From: Peristeroidobacter soli
GTDB lineage: Bacteria > Pseudomonadota > Gammaproteobacteria > Steroidobacterales > Steroidobacteraceae
NCBI RefSeq assembly: GCF_004138485.1
Contig: NZ_RYEV01000008.1
Span: 1 to 64,000, forward strand
Length of the DNA stretch: 64,000 nucleotides
Direction: 5' to 3'
Shown: in pieces, positions 9,339 to 18,798 of the stretch
Position numbering within the stretch: position 1 is the first letter of the stretch
How the letters are laid out: each line of letters starts with the position of its first letter
The notes under the pieces: generated by a model
The model's input: the letters and a program-made list of their open reading frames with translations, nothing else
The model's database searches: none
What the model was told of the DNA's origin: nothing
Made by a program: the position numbers and the translations under genes

Positions 9339-10691
9339 ATGATCAAGCTACGGAAGGTTCTGATCGTGGCGGCTATTGCCAGCACCGGCATGGTCGGCGG
9401 GCCGCTGACGGCATTGGCCGCGGATACCGCGCCAGATGAACAGCAGCGCAAACTGGAAGCGCGGGTCGAAGAACTGGAGCGACAACTGCGCGAGCTAACT
9501 CAAAAGATGTCGGGGGCGCCCGCGCCGCCAGCCACTGTCGCAAAAGCCGCCTCGCCGGCCGATGTGCCTGGTATTCAGACCAAGCCCATCACTCCGAACG
9601 CCACGTCAGGCACGCGCTTCCTGTACAGCGGCTTCATCAAGCTCGACGGCCTGTGGTCGGACTATGAGGATGGCGAAATCGCCGACGGCACCATCGGTCG
9701 GGATTTCTATGTGCCCTCGACCATTCCAGTCGGCGGTGCCAGTGAAGGCGTGGACTTCGATTCTCATGTCAAACAGTCGCGCTTCATCTTCGGTACCGAC
9801 ACGGATGTGGCCGGTGGCCAGCTGTTGTCGACCCGACTGGAAGTGGACTTGTACGGCTCCTCGCTCGGCGACGAGCGCGCCACCAACACCTACGGCGTGC
9901 AGGTCCGGCACGCATACATTCAATATGGTCATTGGCTGGTCGGTCAGACGTGGACGAATTTCATGGACGCGACCACGCTGCCGGAGACCGCGGACTTCAT
10001 CGGTCCCACCGACGGCACCGTGTTCGTGCGCGAGCCGATGGTTCGATACACGCTCGGCAACTGGTCGTTCTCGGCGGAAAATCCCGAGACGACCATCACG
10101 CCGTTCGGCGGCGGCACGCGCATCGCTTCGGATGACAACAATATTCCCGATTTCACGGCGGCCTACACTTGGAAGCTCGGCAGTCATGGCTTCCTGCGCG
10201 CGGCGGGGCTGTTGCGTCAGTTGAAATATGAAACGACCGGTGCGACGGCAGTGAACGACTCGACGCAGGGCGCGGCGTTGTCGCTGGCGGGCAAGATCAA
10301 CTTCGGCAAGGACGATCTGCGCTTTGCGATCACGGGCGGTGACGGGCTCGGACGTTATGTGGGCGTCAATTTCGCCAACGATGCGGTGCTGACCGCCAAC
10401 GGCGAGTTGGAAGCGATTTCGGGTTGGGCGGCGTTTGCCGCCTATCGGCATGTGTGGAATGACCGGGTGCGCAGCACCTTGATGCTGTCGGCGTCGGATT
10501 ACGACAATGACGTGCTCTTGACGGGCGGCAGTGCCAACAAGTCGAGCTGGTCCTGGGCTTTCAATACGTTTTATTCGCCGCTGGCCAAGCTCGATCTCGG
10601 CATCGAGCTGCGCATCGCCGAGCGGGAGATCGAAAGCGGCGCGAGCGGCTCGATGCGGCGCGTGCAAGCGGTCGCCAAATACTCATTCTAA
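9339..10691 (+). CDS. DcaP-like outer-membrane porin
   Basis: Protein of 450 residues from the ATG at 9339, preceded by a GGGGGA site. It has a signal peptide ending near ALAA and a short coiled coil (about residues 30-60, KLEARVEELERQLREL). A beta-barrel with alternating strands follows and ends in aromatic Phe (KYSF), as porins do. DcaP-family porins are trimers with an N-terminal coiled coil that import dicarboxylates and other organic anions. Only 19 bases separate it from the downstream MHS transporter, so the two probably form a porin plus inner-membrane uptake pair under the adjacent two-component system. Confidence 0.85.
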   Translation: MIKLRKVLIVAAIASTGMVGGPLTALAADTAPDEQQRKLEARVEELERQLRELTQKMSGAPAPPATVAKAASPADVPGIQTKPITPNATSGTRFLYSGFIKLDGLWSDYEDGEIADGTIGRDFYVPSTIPVGGASEGVDFDSHVKQSRFIFGTDTDVAGGQLLSTRLEVDLYGSSLGDERATNTYGVQVRHAYIQYGHWLVGQTWTNFMDATTLPETADFIGPTDGTVFVREPMVRYTLGNWSFSAENPETTITPFGGGTRIASDDNNIPDFTAAYTWKLGSHGFLRAAGLLRQLKYETTGATAVNDSTQGAALSLAGKINFGKDDLRFAITGGDGLGRYVGVNFANDAVLTANGELEAISGWAAFAAYRHVWNDRVRSTLMLSASDYDNDVLLTGGSANKSSWSWAFNTFYSPLAKLDLGIELRIAEREIESGASGSMRRVQAVAKYSF

Positions 10692-10710
10692 TGTTCGACA
10701 GGGGATAACC

Positions 10711-12384
10711 ATGGCCACCACACCTCAGACGCTGTCGCATCCCACCGCGGGCGGCATCGACAAGTCGCATCGGCGCGTGATCTTCGCGTCCTCGCTCGGC
10801 ACGGTGTTCGAATGGTACGACTTCTATTTATATGGCTCGCTGTCGGCCATCATTTCCAAACAGTTCTTTTCGGGCGTGAATGAGACCACCGGTTTCATTT
10901 TCGCGTTGCTGGCATTCGCGGCGGGCTTTTTCGTGCGGCCGTTCGGCGCGCTGGTGTTCGGCCGGCTCGGCGACCTGATCGGTCGCAAGCACACCTTCCT
11001 GATCACCATCGTGATCATGGGCGCGTCGACCGCCATCGTCGGCATGTTGCCGAGTTACGCGGCCATCGGCGTCGCGGCCCCGGTCATTCTGATCCTGCTG
11101 CGTTTGTTACAAGGCCTCGCGCTTGGCGGCGAGTACGGTGGCGCGGCCACGTATGTCGCCGAGCATGCGCCCGACGGCAGGCGCGGTCTGTACACGAGCT
11201 GGATTCAGACCACGGCGACCATGGGTTTGTTTCTTTCGCTGCTGGTGATCCTGATCTGTCGCGTCACGCTCGGCGATCAGTTCGAGGTGTGGGGCTGGCG
11301 CATTCCGTTCCTGATCTCGATCGTGCTGCTCGGCATTTCGGTGTACATCCGCCTGCAGTTGCAGGAGTCGCCGGCGTTCCTCGAGATCAAGAACGAAGGC
11401 AAGCTGTCGACCGCGCCGCTCACCGAAGCGTTCGGCAACTGGAAGAATCTGAAGATCGTGTTGCTGGCGCTGTTCGGCGCGACCGCCGGCCAGGCGGTGG
11501 TGTGGTACGGCGGACAGTTCTACGCGCTGTTCTTCCTGGAAAAGATCCTGCAGGTCGATGCCAAGGCCGCGAATCTGATCATCGCCGCGGCGCTGTTGAT
11601 CGGCACGCCATTCTTCGTGGTCTTCGGCGGACTGTCGGATCGCATCGGTCGCAAGAGCATCATCATGGCCGGCTGCATCCTCGCCGCCCTGACTTATTTC
11701 CCCGTGTTCAAGGGGCTCACGCATTTCGCCAACCCGGCGCTGGAACGCGCGGTCGCGAGCGCGCCGGTGACGGTAGTCGCCGATCCCGCGGATTGCTCGT
11801 TCCAGTTCGATCCGGTTGGCAAGAAGGCGTTCACGCAGTCGTGCGACGTGGCGAAGTCGGTGCTGGCGAAGACCGGCGTGCCGTATACAAATGAAGCGGC
11901 GCCGGCCGGATCGGTGGCGCGCGTGCGCATCGGCACTGGCGATGGCGCCGTGATGATCGACTCGTTCCCGGGCAGCACGCTGGCCAAGCCTGAATTCAAG
12001 ACCGCCAACGACAGCTTCACCGGGCAGCTGAAGGGCGCGCTGAGCAAGGCGGGCTACCCGGCCAAGGCCAACATGGACGAAGTGAATTACCCGATGGTGA
12101 TCGCGCTGTGCACGTACCTGGTCATCCTGGTGACCATGGTCTACGGGCCGATCGCGGCGTGGCTGGTGGAGCTGTTCCCGACCCGTATCCGCTACACCTC
12201 CATGTCCCTGCCTTATCACATCGGCAATGGCTGGTTCGGCGGCTTCCTGCCGGTCACCTCGTTCGCCATCGTGGCCGCCACCGGCAACATCTATAACGGC
12301 CTGTGGTACCCCATCGTGGTGGCGGTCATGACGGCCATTATCGGCACGCTGTTCCTGAGGGAGACCAAGGATCAGAGCTTGTGA
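10711..12384 (+). CDS. MHS-family (ProP/ShiA-like) MFS proton symporter with large loop insert
   Basis: Protein of 557 residues, 12 predicted helices. The FEWYDFYLYG motif opens helix 1 and the GRLGDLIGRKH loop follows helix 2, both MHS hallmarks; a second GGLSDRIGRKS lies after helix 8. Typical MHS proteins have about 430-450 residues. This one carries roughly 115 extra residues (about 335-455) between helices 9 and 10, Ala-rich with two Cys, probably periplasmic. Substrates of the family include organic acids, betaine and shikimate. The porin partner and CrbS-like regulation suggest a carboxylate, which is inference. Confidence 0.88.
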   Translation: MATTPQTLSHPTAGGIDKSHRRVIFASSLGTVFEWYDFYLYGSLSAIISKQFFSGVNETTGFIFALLAFAAGFFVRPFGALVFGRLGDLIGRKHTFLITIVIMGASTAIVGMLPSYAAIGVAAPVILILLRLLQGLALGGEYGGAATYVAEHAPDGRRGLYTSWIQTTATMGLFLSLLVILICRVTLGDQFEVWGWRIPFLISIVLLGISVYIRLQLQESPAFLEIKNEGKLSTAPLTEAFGNWKNLKIVLLALFGATAGQAVVWYGGQFYALFFLEKILQVDAKAANLIIAAALLIGTPFFVVFGGLSDRIGRKSIIMAGCILAALTYFPVFKGLTHFANPALERAVASAPVTVVADPADCSFQFDPVGKKAFTQSCDVAKSVLAKTGVPYTNEAAPAGSVARVRIGTGDGAVMIDSFPGSTLAKPEFKTANDSFTGQLKGALSKAGYPAKANMDEVNYPMVIALCTYLVILVTMVYGPIAAWLVELFPTRIRYTSMSLPYHIGNGWFGGFLPVTSFAIVAATGNIYNGLWYPIVVAVMTAIIGTLFLRETKDQSL

Positions 12385-12409
12385 GACGACCGCGCGCGCG
12401 TTCCTGAAT

Positions 12410-12428
12410 GGAGGGTCGCTGACCCTCC
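12410..12428. terminator. Hairpin after the MHS transporter
   Basis: GGAGGGTC-gct-GACCCTCC forms an 8-bp perfect stem 25 bases after the transporter stop. No T-tract follows, so termination is only possible, not assured. Confidence 0.35.
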
Positions 12429-12540
12429 GGCGTCGGCGGGCTGCGAAGGATGCTCAATTACAGTGTCCTGCGTGGCCCGAGCGTGCGTCAGGGCCAGTAT
12501 CCTGCGACAATCGCCCCTTCGCATGTCGCAGGAAGAAAAA

Positions 12541-14172
12541 GTGCACTATCTACCCGGTGCCCGCCGCGTAGCAGGCTTGTTGTTGTTCGGATTGCTGGCC
12601 GGTTGTGGCGGCGGCGGTGGGGGCGACGATGCCGCCCCGGTCCAAATCTCCACCAATGCGATTGCTTTCAGCGCTACGAGCCCGAGTGCCGCAGCGCCTG
12701 CCGCGCAGACCTTTACGGCGACTTTCGGCAAGGACGTCGTGCAGCTGTCGGTGGTCCACAGCGGCGACGCGATCGCTTCCACCTCTTCGGTTCAAAGCGG
12801 CCGGAGCGCCACCATCACCATCACGCCGTCGACGCCCTCGAGCATCGGCCCGGGCCTGTTCCAAGGCGCGGTGGCGGTGACGGGTTACACCTGCGCCGAC
12901 ACGACCTGCAGCCGCATGGCGGCGGGCAGCTCGGCGACGGTGATGGTCAATTACCAGATCTCGCCGATCGTCTCGAGCGTCACGCCCTACGTGACTACCT
13001 CGGGTGCGAGCGACGCCGTCATCATTCGCGGCGCGGGCTTCCGGGCCTTCAGCAGCTTGAATGTGAGGTTCGGCGACACGGCGGCTACGGCCGTCACCAT
13101 CAACACCGCCGGCACCGAGTTGAGCGCCACGTATCCGGCGCTGGCCGCCGGCAGCTATACCGTGCACCTCGAGGCGGCCAATCATGCCGGCGAGATTCCC
13201 TCGAACGTCGCGTTGCTAGTGGTCGATCCGGTCGCATTCGCGGCCACGACGCTCGATCATCCGGCGTCGACCACCGGCGTGCGCCGGCTGGTTTATGACG
13301 CCGAGAGACAGGCGTTGCTGTCGGTGACCGATACGGCGCCGAGCAATCCGATCGTTCGTTATCAGTACGCCAACGGAGCTTGGGGTGCGCCGACCCAGGC
13401 GGCCAATGGGTTTCTCGATGTTGCCTTGTCCTCCACGGGTACGCAGTTGTTTGCTATCAACGGCAGCTCGGTGGTGCCGGTGGATCCAGTGACGCTGGCG
13501 TTGGGCACCGCCGTCGCCGCGCCTTCGCTGGTCACCAACTCGGCTCTGAAGAACATCGTGGTGGGCTATGACAATCTGGCGCTGATCACGACCAGCCTCA
13601 CCACCAGCGGCTCGACTCAGGGCTATCTCTACGACCCGGTCGGCGGCACCGTGGGGTTGAACGGCACTTCGTTGAACAACGCCACGCCGGTGATGGCCGC
13701 CAACGGTGCGGGTGCCATGGTCGTGCAGGGCGATCCCACCCTGACGAGCGACGTGGCCACTTATGTGTATTCGTCGGCGGGCCACGCCTTCTCGTCCACC
13801 GGCACTCCGACGTTGCGTCAGAACACCGTCGCGCCGGCGGTGAATCGTTCCTTCAGCCGCGTCGTGCTGAATGGCACCAAGGTTTACGACGGCAACTTCT
13901 CACTGCTGGGCACGCTGCCGGACACCACGACCGCGGTCGTGCTGAGGCCCGATGGCAATCGCGCTTATGCCTACGATTCAGCCGCGGGTGGCATTCTCGT
14001 TTATGACATCAGCGTCGATCGTGACGAGGCTGCTTACACCGCGCTGGGTGCGGTCACGCCGCTCGCGGCCGATCCGGGCACGGGATTGCAGATGATCATT
14101 ACGCCCGATGGCGGCACTTTGTTCGTTGGTGGCAGCCTGCGCATCGTCGTGCAGCCGGCGCCGGCTCTGTGA
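12541..14172 (+). CDS. IPT/TIG-domain surface lipoprotein
   Basis: About 543 residues. The GTG at 12541 is preferred: AGGAAG lies just upstream and it leaves a normal lipoprotein signal ending LLAGC. An in-frame ATG at 12523 is the alternative. After the lipid-anchored Cys comes a Gly run, an Ig-like region, an IPT/TIG domain (about residues 155-240) and a C-terminal half with repeated strands resembling a beta-propeller. No catalytic motif is visible. It is followed at once by a barrel protein gene; the two may act together at the outer membrane. Function unknown. Confidence 0.75.
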   Translation: MHYLPGARRVAGLLLFGLLAGCGGGGGGDDAAPVQISTNAIAFSATSPSAAAPAAQTFTATFGKDVVQLSVVHSGDAIASTSSVQSGRSATITITPSTPSSIGPGLFQGAVAVTGYTCADTTCSRMAAGSSATVMVNYQISPIVSSVTPYVTTSGASDAVIIRGAGFRAFSSLNVRFGDTAATAVTINTAGTELSATYPALAAGSYTVHLEAANHAGEIPSNVALLVVDPVAFAATTLDHPASTTGVRRLVYDAERQALLSVTDTAPSNPIVRYQYANGAWGAPTQAANGFLDVALSSTGTQLFAINGSSVVPVDPVTLALGTAVAAPSLVTNSALKNIVVGYDNLALITTSLTTSGSTQGYLYDPVGGTVGLNGTSLNNATPVMAANGAGAMVVQGDPTLTSDVATYVYSSAGHAFSSTGTPTLRQNTVAPAVNRSFSRVVLNGTKVYDGNFSLLGTLPDTTTAVVLRPDGNRAYAYDSAAGGILVYDISVDRDEAAYTALGAVTPLAADPGTGLQMIITPDGGTLFVGGSLRIVVQPAPAL

Positions 14173-14180
14173 GCACAATC

Positions 14181-14993
14181 ATGAACTCACAAAAACTTTG
14201 TCTCACTGCTTCCCTGCTGGCGGCCCTGCAATTGGCGACTAACGTCGCCGCGGCCGCTGAACCTGCGCCGCGTGCCGTGCAAACGACCAACTGGTCGCTC
14301 GGTCTGGTCGCGAGCGATAGCGACACCAAAGACAGCACATCGAACGGCACTTTCGGTATCAAAGGCATCGCCACGCTGCCGATCGGCAGTCTGTTCGGCG
14401 CGTCCGTGGAAGGCAATTATTCGCGAACCACGGCAAGAACCAGCGACGTGCTGTTCGACGTGGCGTCTCAGAATTCGTCCCGCCAGACCTGCCGGTTCAA
14501 CAACAGCGACGCGGCGGTCAGTGTGTTTGCGCGCAAGCCGACGCTCGGCCGGATTGCCGCGTCGTACGGCAAGGGCAATGTGACTTCCGATTGCGGCGAC
14601 GACTCGGTGTTCGTGTCCACCGGCGACGACAGCATGGGTATCGACTATTACCGTGTCGCTGCCGAAGCGTATCTGTGGAACTTCACGCTCGGCGCCGTGC
14701 ACACCTCCACCGAGCCGGAAGACGGCTCGAAGCTGGAGTCGGATATTTTCAAGGCCAGCTGGTATCCGATCGAGAATTTGAAAGTCACGCTGTCCGGCGG
14801 CGATCTGTACGATCAGGACACCTACGGCATCGAGATCGAGCATCAGCCTGAGTTCATGGGCAACTCGCTCGGCGTGGCGCTGGGCTATTCGGTGATCGAT
14901 CGGGACCAGGAGATCGGCACCATCAACTTCAACGTGGTGTATCACTTCGGGCCCAAGGTCGAGCTGAAACGGCGGGATCGCTTCTATCGCTGA
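14181..14993 (+). CDS. Putative outer-membrane beta-barrel protein
   Basis: About 270 residues from the ATG at 14181; a GTG at 14169 that overlaps the previous stop is an alternative. It has a signal peptide (about 25 residues, ending VAAAAEP). Alternating strands follow (WSLGLVASDSD, GIEIEHQPEF, INFNVVYHFG). The C-terminal strand pattern is that of a small barrel, though the last residue is Arg, not Phe. No family name is evident. The 8-base gap from the lipoprotein gene implies co-transcription. Confidence 0.65.
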   Translation: MNSQKLCLTASLLAALQLATNVAAAAEPAPRAVQTTNWSLGLVASDSDTKDSTSNGTFGIKGIATLPIGSLFGASVEGNYSRTTARTSDVLFDVASQNSSRQTCRFNNSDAAVSVFARKPTLGRIAASYGKGNVTSDCGDDSVFVSTGDDSMGIDYYRVAAEAYLWNFTLGAVHTSTEPEDGSKLESDIFKASWYPIENLKVTLSGGDLYDQDTYGIEIEHQPEFMGNSLGVALGYSVIDRDQEIGTINFNVVYHFGPKVELKRRDRFYR

Positions 14994-15037
14994 TCCCGGA
15001 TCGTGCAAGCGGCCAGGATGGCAGGGGAGGAAGGAAT

Positions 15038-16159
15038 ATGGTGACGCGTCGTTCCTTCATGCGGCAACTGGGTGTGGCGGGCGCCGCCGGCGTTTACTTC
15101 GGCGAGACGTTGCTCGCCGCGACCGCTGAGGCTGCCGACGCCGCAGCCAGGCCGTCCTCCCGGGTCTGGCTGGACGCCAACGAGAATTCCGCCGGGCCGC
15201 CGCGCTCGGCCATCGATGCCATGGTGCAGAGCGCACCTCACACCTGGCGATATCACTTCGACGAGTTCGGCGCGCTGTCGCAGGCCATCGCGGCGAGCGA
15301 GCAGATCTCCCCGCAGCAGGTGCTGTTCGGTGTGGGGTCGAGCGAGGTGATTGCTTCGGCGATCTGCGCATTCACCAGCGACACGAAGCCGATGGTCACC
15401 GCCTTGCCGACCTACGACATCATCGTGCAGCTGGCGCGCGCGATGGGCAAAGCCGTGGTCGAGATTCCTTTGACGCCGCAGTGGTCCTACCCGGTGAAGC
15501 AACTGGTGGAGGAGGCGAAGAAGGCGGGCGGCGGCTTGATCTATCTGTGCAACCCGAACAACCCCACCGGCTCGATCACCCCCGTCGAGGACGTGCGCTG
15601 GCTGCTGGCCAACCTGCCGCAGGACACGGTGCTGTTCGTCGATGAGGCCTACCTGGAGTTTGCCGATCCGGCCAAGGTCGAGAGCGCGATCAAGTACGTG
15701 CGTGAGGACAAGAGCGTGATCGTGGCCCGCACGTTCTCAAAGATCTTCGGCATGGCGGGCGTGCGCGCCGGCTTCGGCTGCGCCCGTCCGGATCTGATCT
15801 CGGCCATGAATCCCTTCATGGACAACGTCATTCCCTACCTGGGCGTGCGGGCCGCGATGGCGGCCTTGCAGGAAAAATCCACGCTCATCCCCGAGCGCCG
15901 CAAGAACAATGCACGGATTCGCGGCGAGCTGTGCCAGTGGCTGGATCAAAACAAAGTCCGTTACCTGCCCTCGCAGGCCAACTTTCTGATGATCGACGTG
16001 AAGCGCGACGTGCGCGGCTTCAGCAACGCGATGTATCGGGAGGGGGTGGCCGTGGGCCGTCCGTTCCCGCCGCTCACCACCATGCTTCGCGTGACCATCG
16101 GCAACGACACCGACATGCAGCGGTTCCGGCAGGCGTTCCTGAAGGTCTACTCGGCCTGA
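15038..16159 (+). CDS. Tat-exported PLP-dependent aminotransferase (HisC-like fold type I)
   Basis: Protein of 373 residues. The body is a class I/II aminotransferase close to histidinol-phosphate aminotransferases. It has WLDANENSAGPP near the N-terminus, NPNNPTG, a DEAYLEF segment and the PLP lysine in FSK at about residue 235. The N-terminus MVTRRSFMRQLGVAGAAG is a twin-arginine signal (RRSFM followed by a hydrophobic stretch and an Ala-rich cleavage area). Export of the folded, cofactor-loaded enzyme to the periplasm is therefore predicted. It is unlikely to be the biosynthetic HisC, which is cytosolic. A good ribosome site (GGGGAGGAAG) precedes it. Substrate unknown. Confidence 0.85.
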   Translation: MVTRRSFMRQLGVAGAAGVYFGETLLAATAEAADAAARPSSRVWLDANENSAGPPRSAIDAMVQSAPHTWRYHFDEFGALSQAIAASEQISPQQVLFGVGSSEVIASAICAFTSDTKPMVTALPTYDIIVQLARAMGKAVVEIPLTPQWSYPVKQLVEEAKKAGGGLIYLCNPNNPTGSITPVEDVRWLLANLPQDTVLFVDEAYLEFADPAKVESAIKYVREDKSVIVARTFSKIFGMAGVRAGFGCARPDLISAMNPFMDNVIPYLGVRAAMAALQEKSTLIPERRKNNARIRGELCQWLDQNKVRYLPSQANFLMIDVKRDVRGFSNAMYREGVAVGRPFPPLTTMLRVTIGNDTDMQRFRQAFLKVYSA

Positions 16160-16197
16160 GTCAGCGGCCGTTCGGGGATTCCCTGTATCGCCGGCGC

Positions 16198-16563
16198 TCA
16201 GCCGTTCGCGACTTTATCGACGGGGGCGAGCTCGACGGGCGGCGCTTGTTTGATCTGTTCCTGTCGCAGGCCCAGGCGTGGAATGGGCTCGTCGCCGTGA
16301 AAGCGTTGGGCGGTGATTTCCAGCCAGCGCTCGATGTGCCGGCGGAAGCGTTCGATCGCGAGGTTGCGATGGAACACCAGCCCCGTGCCCTCGTACATCT
16401 GCTCCTGCGCCGGGGAGACGTGATACCACCACTGCAGCCGGTCCATCCGCTCGCCATCCAGATACGGCAACGTGATCGAGAACCGACGGCCGTTGCGAGT
16501 CGGCTCGGTTTCAGCGAACGCAAAGTAATCCTCGAGCGCGCGCGGTAATTCTAGTTGCGGCAT
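16198..16563 (-). CDS. Small unknown cytosolic protein
   Basis: Protein of 121 residues with no signal or membrane segment. It is rich in Arg, Glu and Trp, and the stretch around RLQWWYHVSPAQ is distinctive. It sits alone between the aminotransferase (convergent) and the hydrolase (divergent). I recognise no domain. Coding is supported by codon bias like its neighbours and by the absence of a better frame. Confidence 0.55.
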   Translation of the reverse strand: MPQLELPRALEDYFAFAETEPTRNGRRFSITLPYLDGERMDRLQWWYHVSPAQEQMYEGTGLVFHRNLAIERFRRHIERWLEITAQRFHGDEPIPRLGLRQEQIKQAPPVELAPVDKVANG

Positions 16564-16696
16564 CCGGGCTAGGCGTACGGGGGAGACGTTTGACGATCAT
16601 AGCGAGTGTCGCTATTCAGATCCACGGTCACTTGCGTGTATGACACGAACCTCTAAGCTCGCACGCTGCATCGTTTCCGTGCATAGGGAGAAAAAG

Positions 16697-18637
16697 GTGT
16701 CCCAACGAATCATCCGTGGACTCGCGTGCGTGCTCGCTTTGAGCCTCGGCGTGTCGGCCGGCGCGTCGCAACTGGTCAAGACCTTGCCGAGCGAGACGCC
16801 GGAGAAGTTCGAGCCCAACCTCGAGAGCTTCGACTACACCCGGCGCGAAGTCATGATCCCGATGCGCGACGGCGTGAAGCTCAAGACCTTCATCCTGATT
16901 CCCAAGCGCGCCACCAAGGACGCCAAGGCACCCATCATCATGACTCGCACGCCCTATAACGCGGGCGGACGAATCATGCGTTTCAACAGCCCGCGCCTGC
17001 TGGCGGCCGTGCCGCAGATGAATGACACGACGGTCGAGGCCGGCTACATCGTCGTCTATCAGGACGTGCGCGGGAAATTCGGCTCCGATGGCGACTATGT
17101 GATGACGCGTCCGCTGTCGGGCCCGGTGAATCCCACCAAGGTCGATCACGCGACCGACGCGTACGACACCATCGACTGGCTGGTAAAGAACGTGCCGGAG
17201 AGCAACGGCCGGGTCGGCACCATCGGCGGCTCGTACGAGGGTTACACCACCGTGATGTCGACGGTGAATCCGCATCCGGCATTGAAGGTCGCCGTGCCGT
17301 TCGCGCCGATGATCGACGGCTGGATGGGCGACGACTGGTTCCATAACGGTGCGTTCCGCCAGGGCGCTGCACTCGAATTCATCTATGGCCAGCAGTCCAC
17401 CCGCAGCGGTGCCTTCAAATGGTGGTCGGGCGAATACGATCTCTACGACACCTACCTGCGCGCGGGCTCGGCGGGCGCGGTCGCGAAGTCGCGCGGTCTG
17501 GAACAGCTCGGCTTCTGGCGTGCGATCTCCGAACATCCGAGCTACGACTCGTGGTGGCAGGAGCAAGCGGTCGACAAGCTGCTGGCTCAGCAGCCGGTGC
17601 TCAAAGTGCCGATGATGATCGTCGGCGGCCTGTTCGATCAGGAGGACATTTACGGCAGTCCGGCGCTCTACAAGGCGCTCGCACCGAAAGATCCGACGGG
17701 TCAGTTGATTCACCTGGTGATGGGGCCGTGGAATCACGGTCAGGGTCGTCGTGAGGGTCGCGCATTGGGCGCGCTCGAGTTCAATGGCGACACGGCCGGT
17801 TGGTTTCGCAACAAGGTGATGCAGCCGTTCCTCGATCATTATCTGAAAGACGCATCGATGCCGAAGACGCCGCGCGTGCTGGTGTATGAAACGGGCGCCG
17901 ACGAGTGGCGTCAGTACGATCATTGGCCGCGTTCTTGCGCTGTCGCATGTGTGGAAAAGTCGCGCTCGCTGTATCTGTTGTCGGGTGGTCGTCTCGACTT
18001 CGAGGCGCCGGCCACGGGAACTTACGACGAGTACATTTCCGATCCGGCGAAGCCCGTGCCGTATCGTCCGCGTCCGAATCTGCCGGCGGGTGCCGCCGAC
18101 TCAGGTTGGGGTGAATGGTTGGTCGATGACCAGCGTCATGCGGGCTCGCGCACCGACGTGCTCGTGTATGAAACCGAACCGTTGACTGCCCCGATGCGCG
18201 TGGCCGGTCAGCCGATCGCGCGTTTGTTTGCTTCCACCAGCGGCACGGATGCGGATTGGGTCGTGAAGATCATCGACGTGTGGCCGGATGAAGTGCCGTC
18301 GAAGCCGGGCATGGGGGGCTATCAACAAATGTTGTCGGCCGATATTTTTCGCGGCCGCTATCGCGTCAACCCCGCCGACCCGCAGCCGCTGACGGCGAAC
18401 GAAGCGCTGCATTATGAGATTCCGTTGCCGCAGGTGAGTCACACGTTCCGGCCCGGTCACCGCATCATGGTGCAGATCCAGTCGAGCTGGTTCCCGTTGT
18501 ACGACCGCAATCCTCAAAGCTTCGTACCGAACATCATGTTCGCCGAACCGAAGAGCTACGTGAAAGCGACGCATCGCATCTGGCGCGCGCCGGGCAAGAC
18601 GAGTCAGATCGATTTGCCGGTGGTGGCGACGCGCTAG
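16697..18637 (+). CDS. CocE/NonD-family hydrolase, alpha-amino-acid ester hydrolase-like
   Basis: About 646 residues from the GTG at 16697, which has a GGGAG site and directly opens a signal peptide ending SAGAS; the ATG at 16640 would bury that signal. It is an alpha/beta-hydrolase of the X-Pro dipeptidyl-peptidase S15 group. The nucleophile elbow GGSYEG lies near residue 195, the acid is likely in GGLFDQED, and the His is in GPWNHGQG. A C-terminal jelly-roll follows (about 420-640). Alpha-amino-acid ester hydrolases and glutaryl acylases have this layout, so it probably cleaves esters or amides of amino acids in the periplasm. Confidence 0.85.
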   Translation: MSQRIIRGLACVLALSLGVSAGASQLVKTLPSETPEKFEPNLESFDYTRREVMIPMRDGVKLKTFILIPKRATKDAKAPIIMTRTPYNAGGRIMRFNSPRLLAAVPQMNDTTVEAGYIVVYQDVRGKFGSDGDYVMTRPLSGPVNPTKVDHATDAYDTIDWLVKNVPESNGRVGTIGGSYEGYTTVMSTVNPHPALKVAVPFAPMIDGWMGDDWFHNGAFRQGAALEFIYGQQSTRSGAFKWWSGEYDLYDTYLRAGSAGAVAKSRGLEQLGFWRAISEHPSYDSWWQEQAVDKLLAQQPVLKVPMMIVGGLFDQEDIYGSPALYKALAPKDPTGQLIHLVMGPWNHGQGRREGRALGALEFNGDTAGWFRNKVMQPFLDHYLKDASMPKTPRVLVYETGADEWRQYDHWPRSCAVACVEKSRSLYLLSGGRLDFEAPATGTYDEYISDPAKPVPYRPRPNLPAGAADSGWGEWLVDDQRHAGSRTDVLVYETEPLTAPMRVAGQPIARLFASTSGTDADWVVKIIDVWPDEVPSKPGMGGYQQMLSADIFRGRYRVNPADPQPLTANEALHYEIPLPQVSHTFRPGHRIMVQIQSSWFPLYDRNPQSFVPNIMFAEPKSYVKATHRIWRAPGKTSQIDLPVVATR

Positions 18638-18730
18638 CGCGTGAGTCTTGGCTGAGCGTGCATCAATTGATGACTGCAAGGAAAAACTGTCTGAAGCCAC
18701 AATTGTAAAAAGATTTGGCGTGTGTGAATT

Positions 18731-18759
18731 AAGGTTGCGCTCCCGCCGGGCGCAACCTT
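18731..18759. terminator. Strong hairpin between hydrolase and LpxO-like gene
   Basis: AAGGTTGCGC pairs perfectly with GCGCAACCTT across a 9-base loop, about 95 bases after the hydrolase stop. No T-run follows; it could terminate the hydrolase transcript or shape the leader of the next gene. Confidence 0.4.
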
Positions 18760-18798
18760 GCCAGCGTGCGCGACCGGCCATTTTGAAAAGGAGGATGC

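Noticed and set aside
15038-16159. Biosynthetic histidinol-phosphate aminotransferase (hisC)
   Set aside because: Exported by a Tat signal and not next to any his gene.
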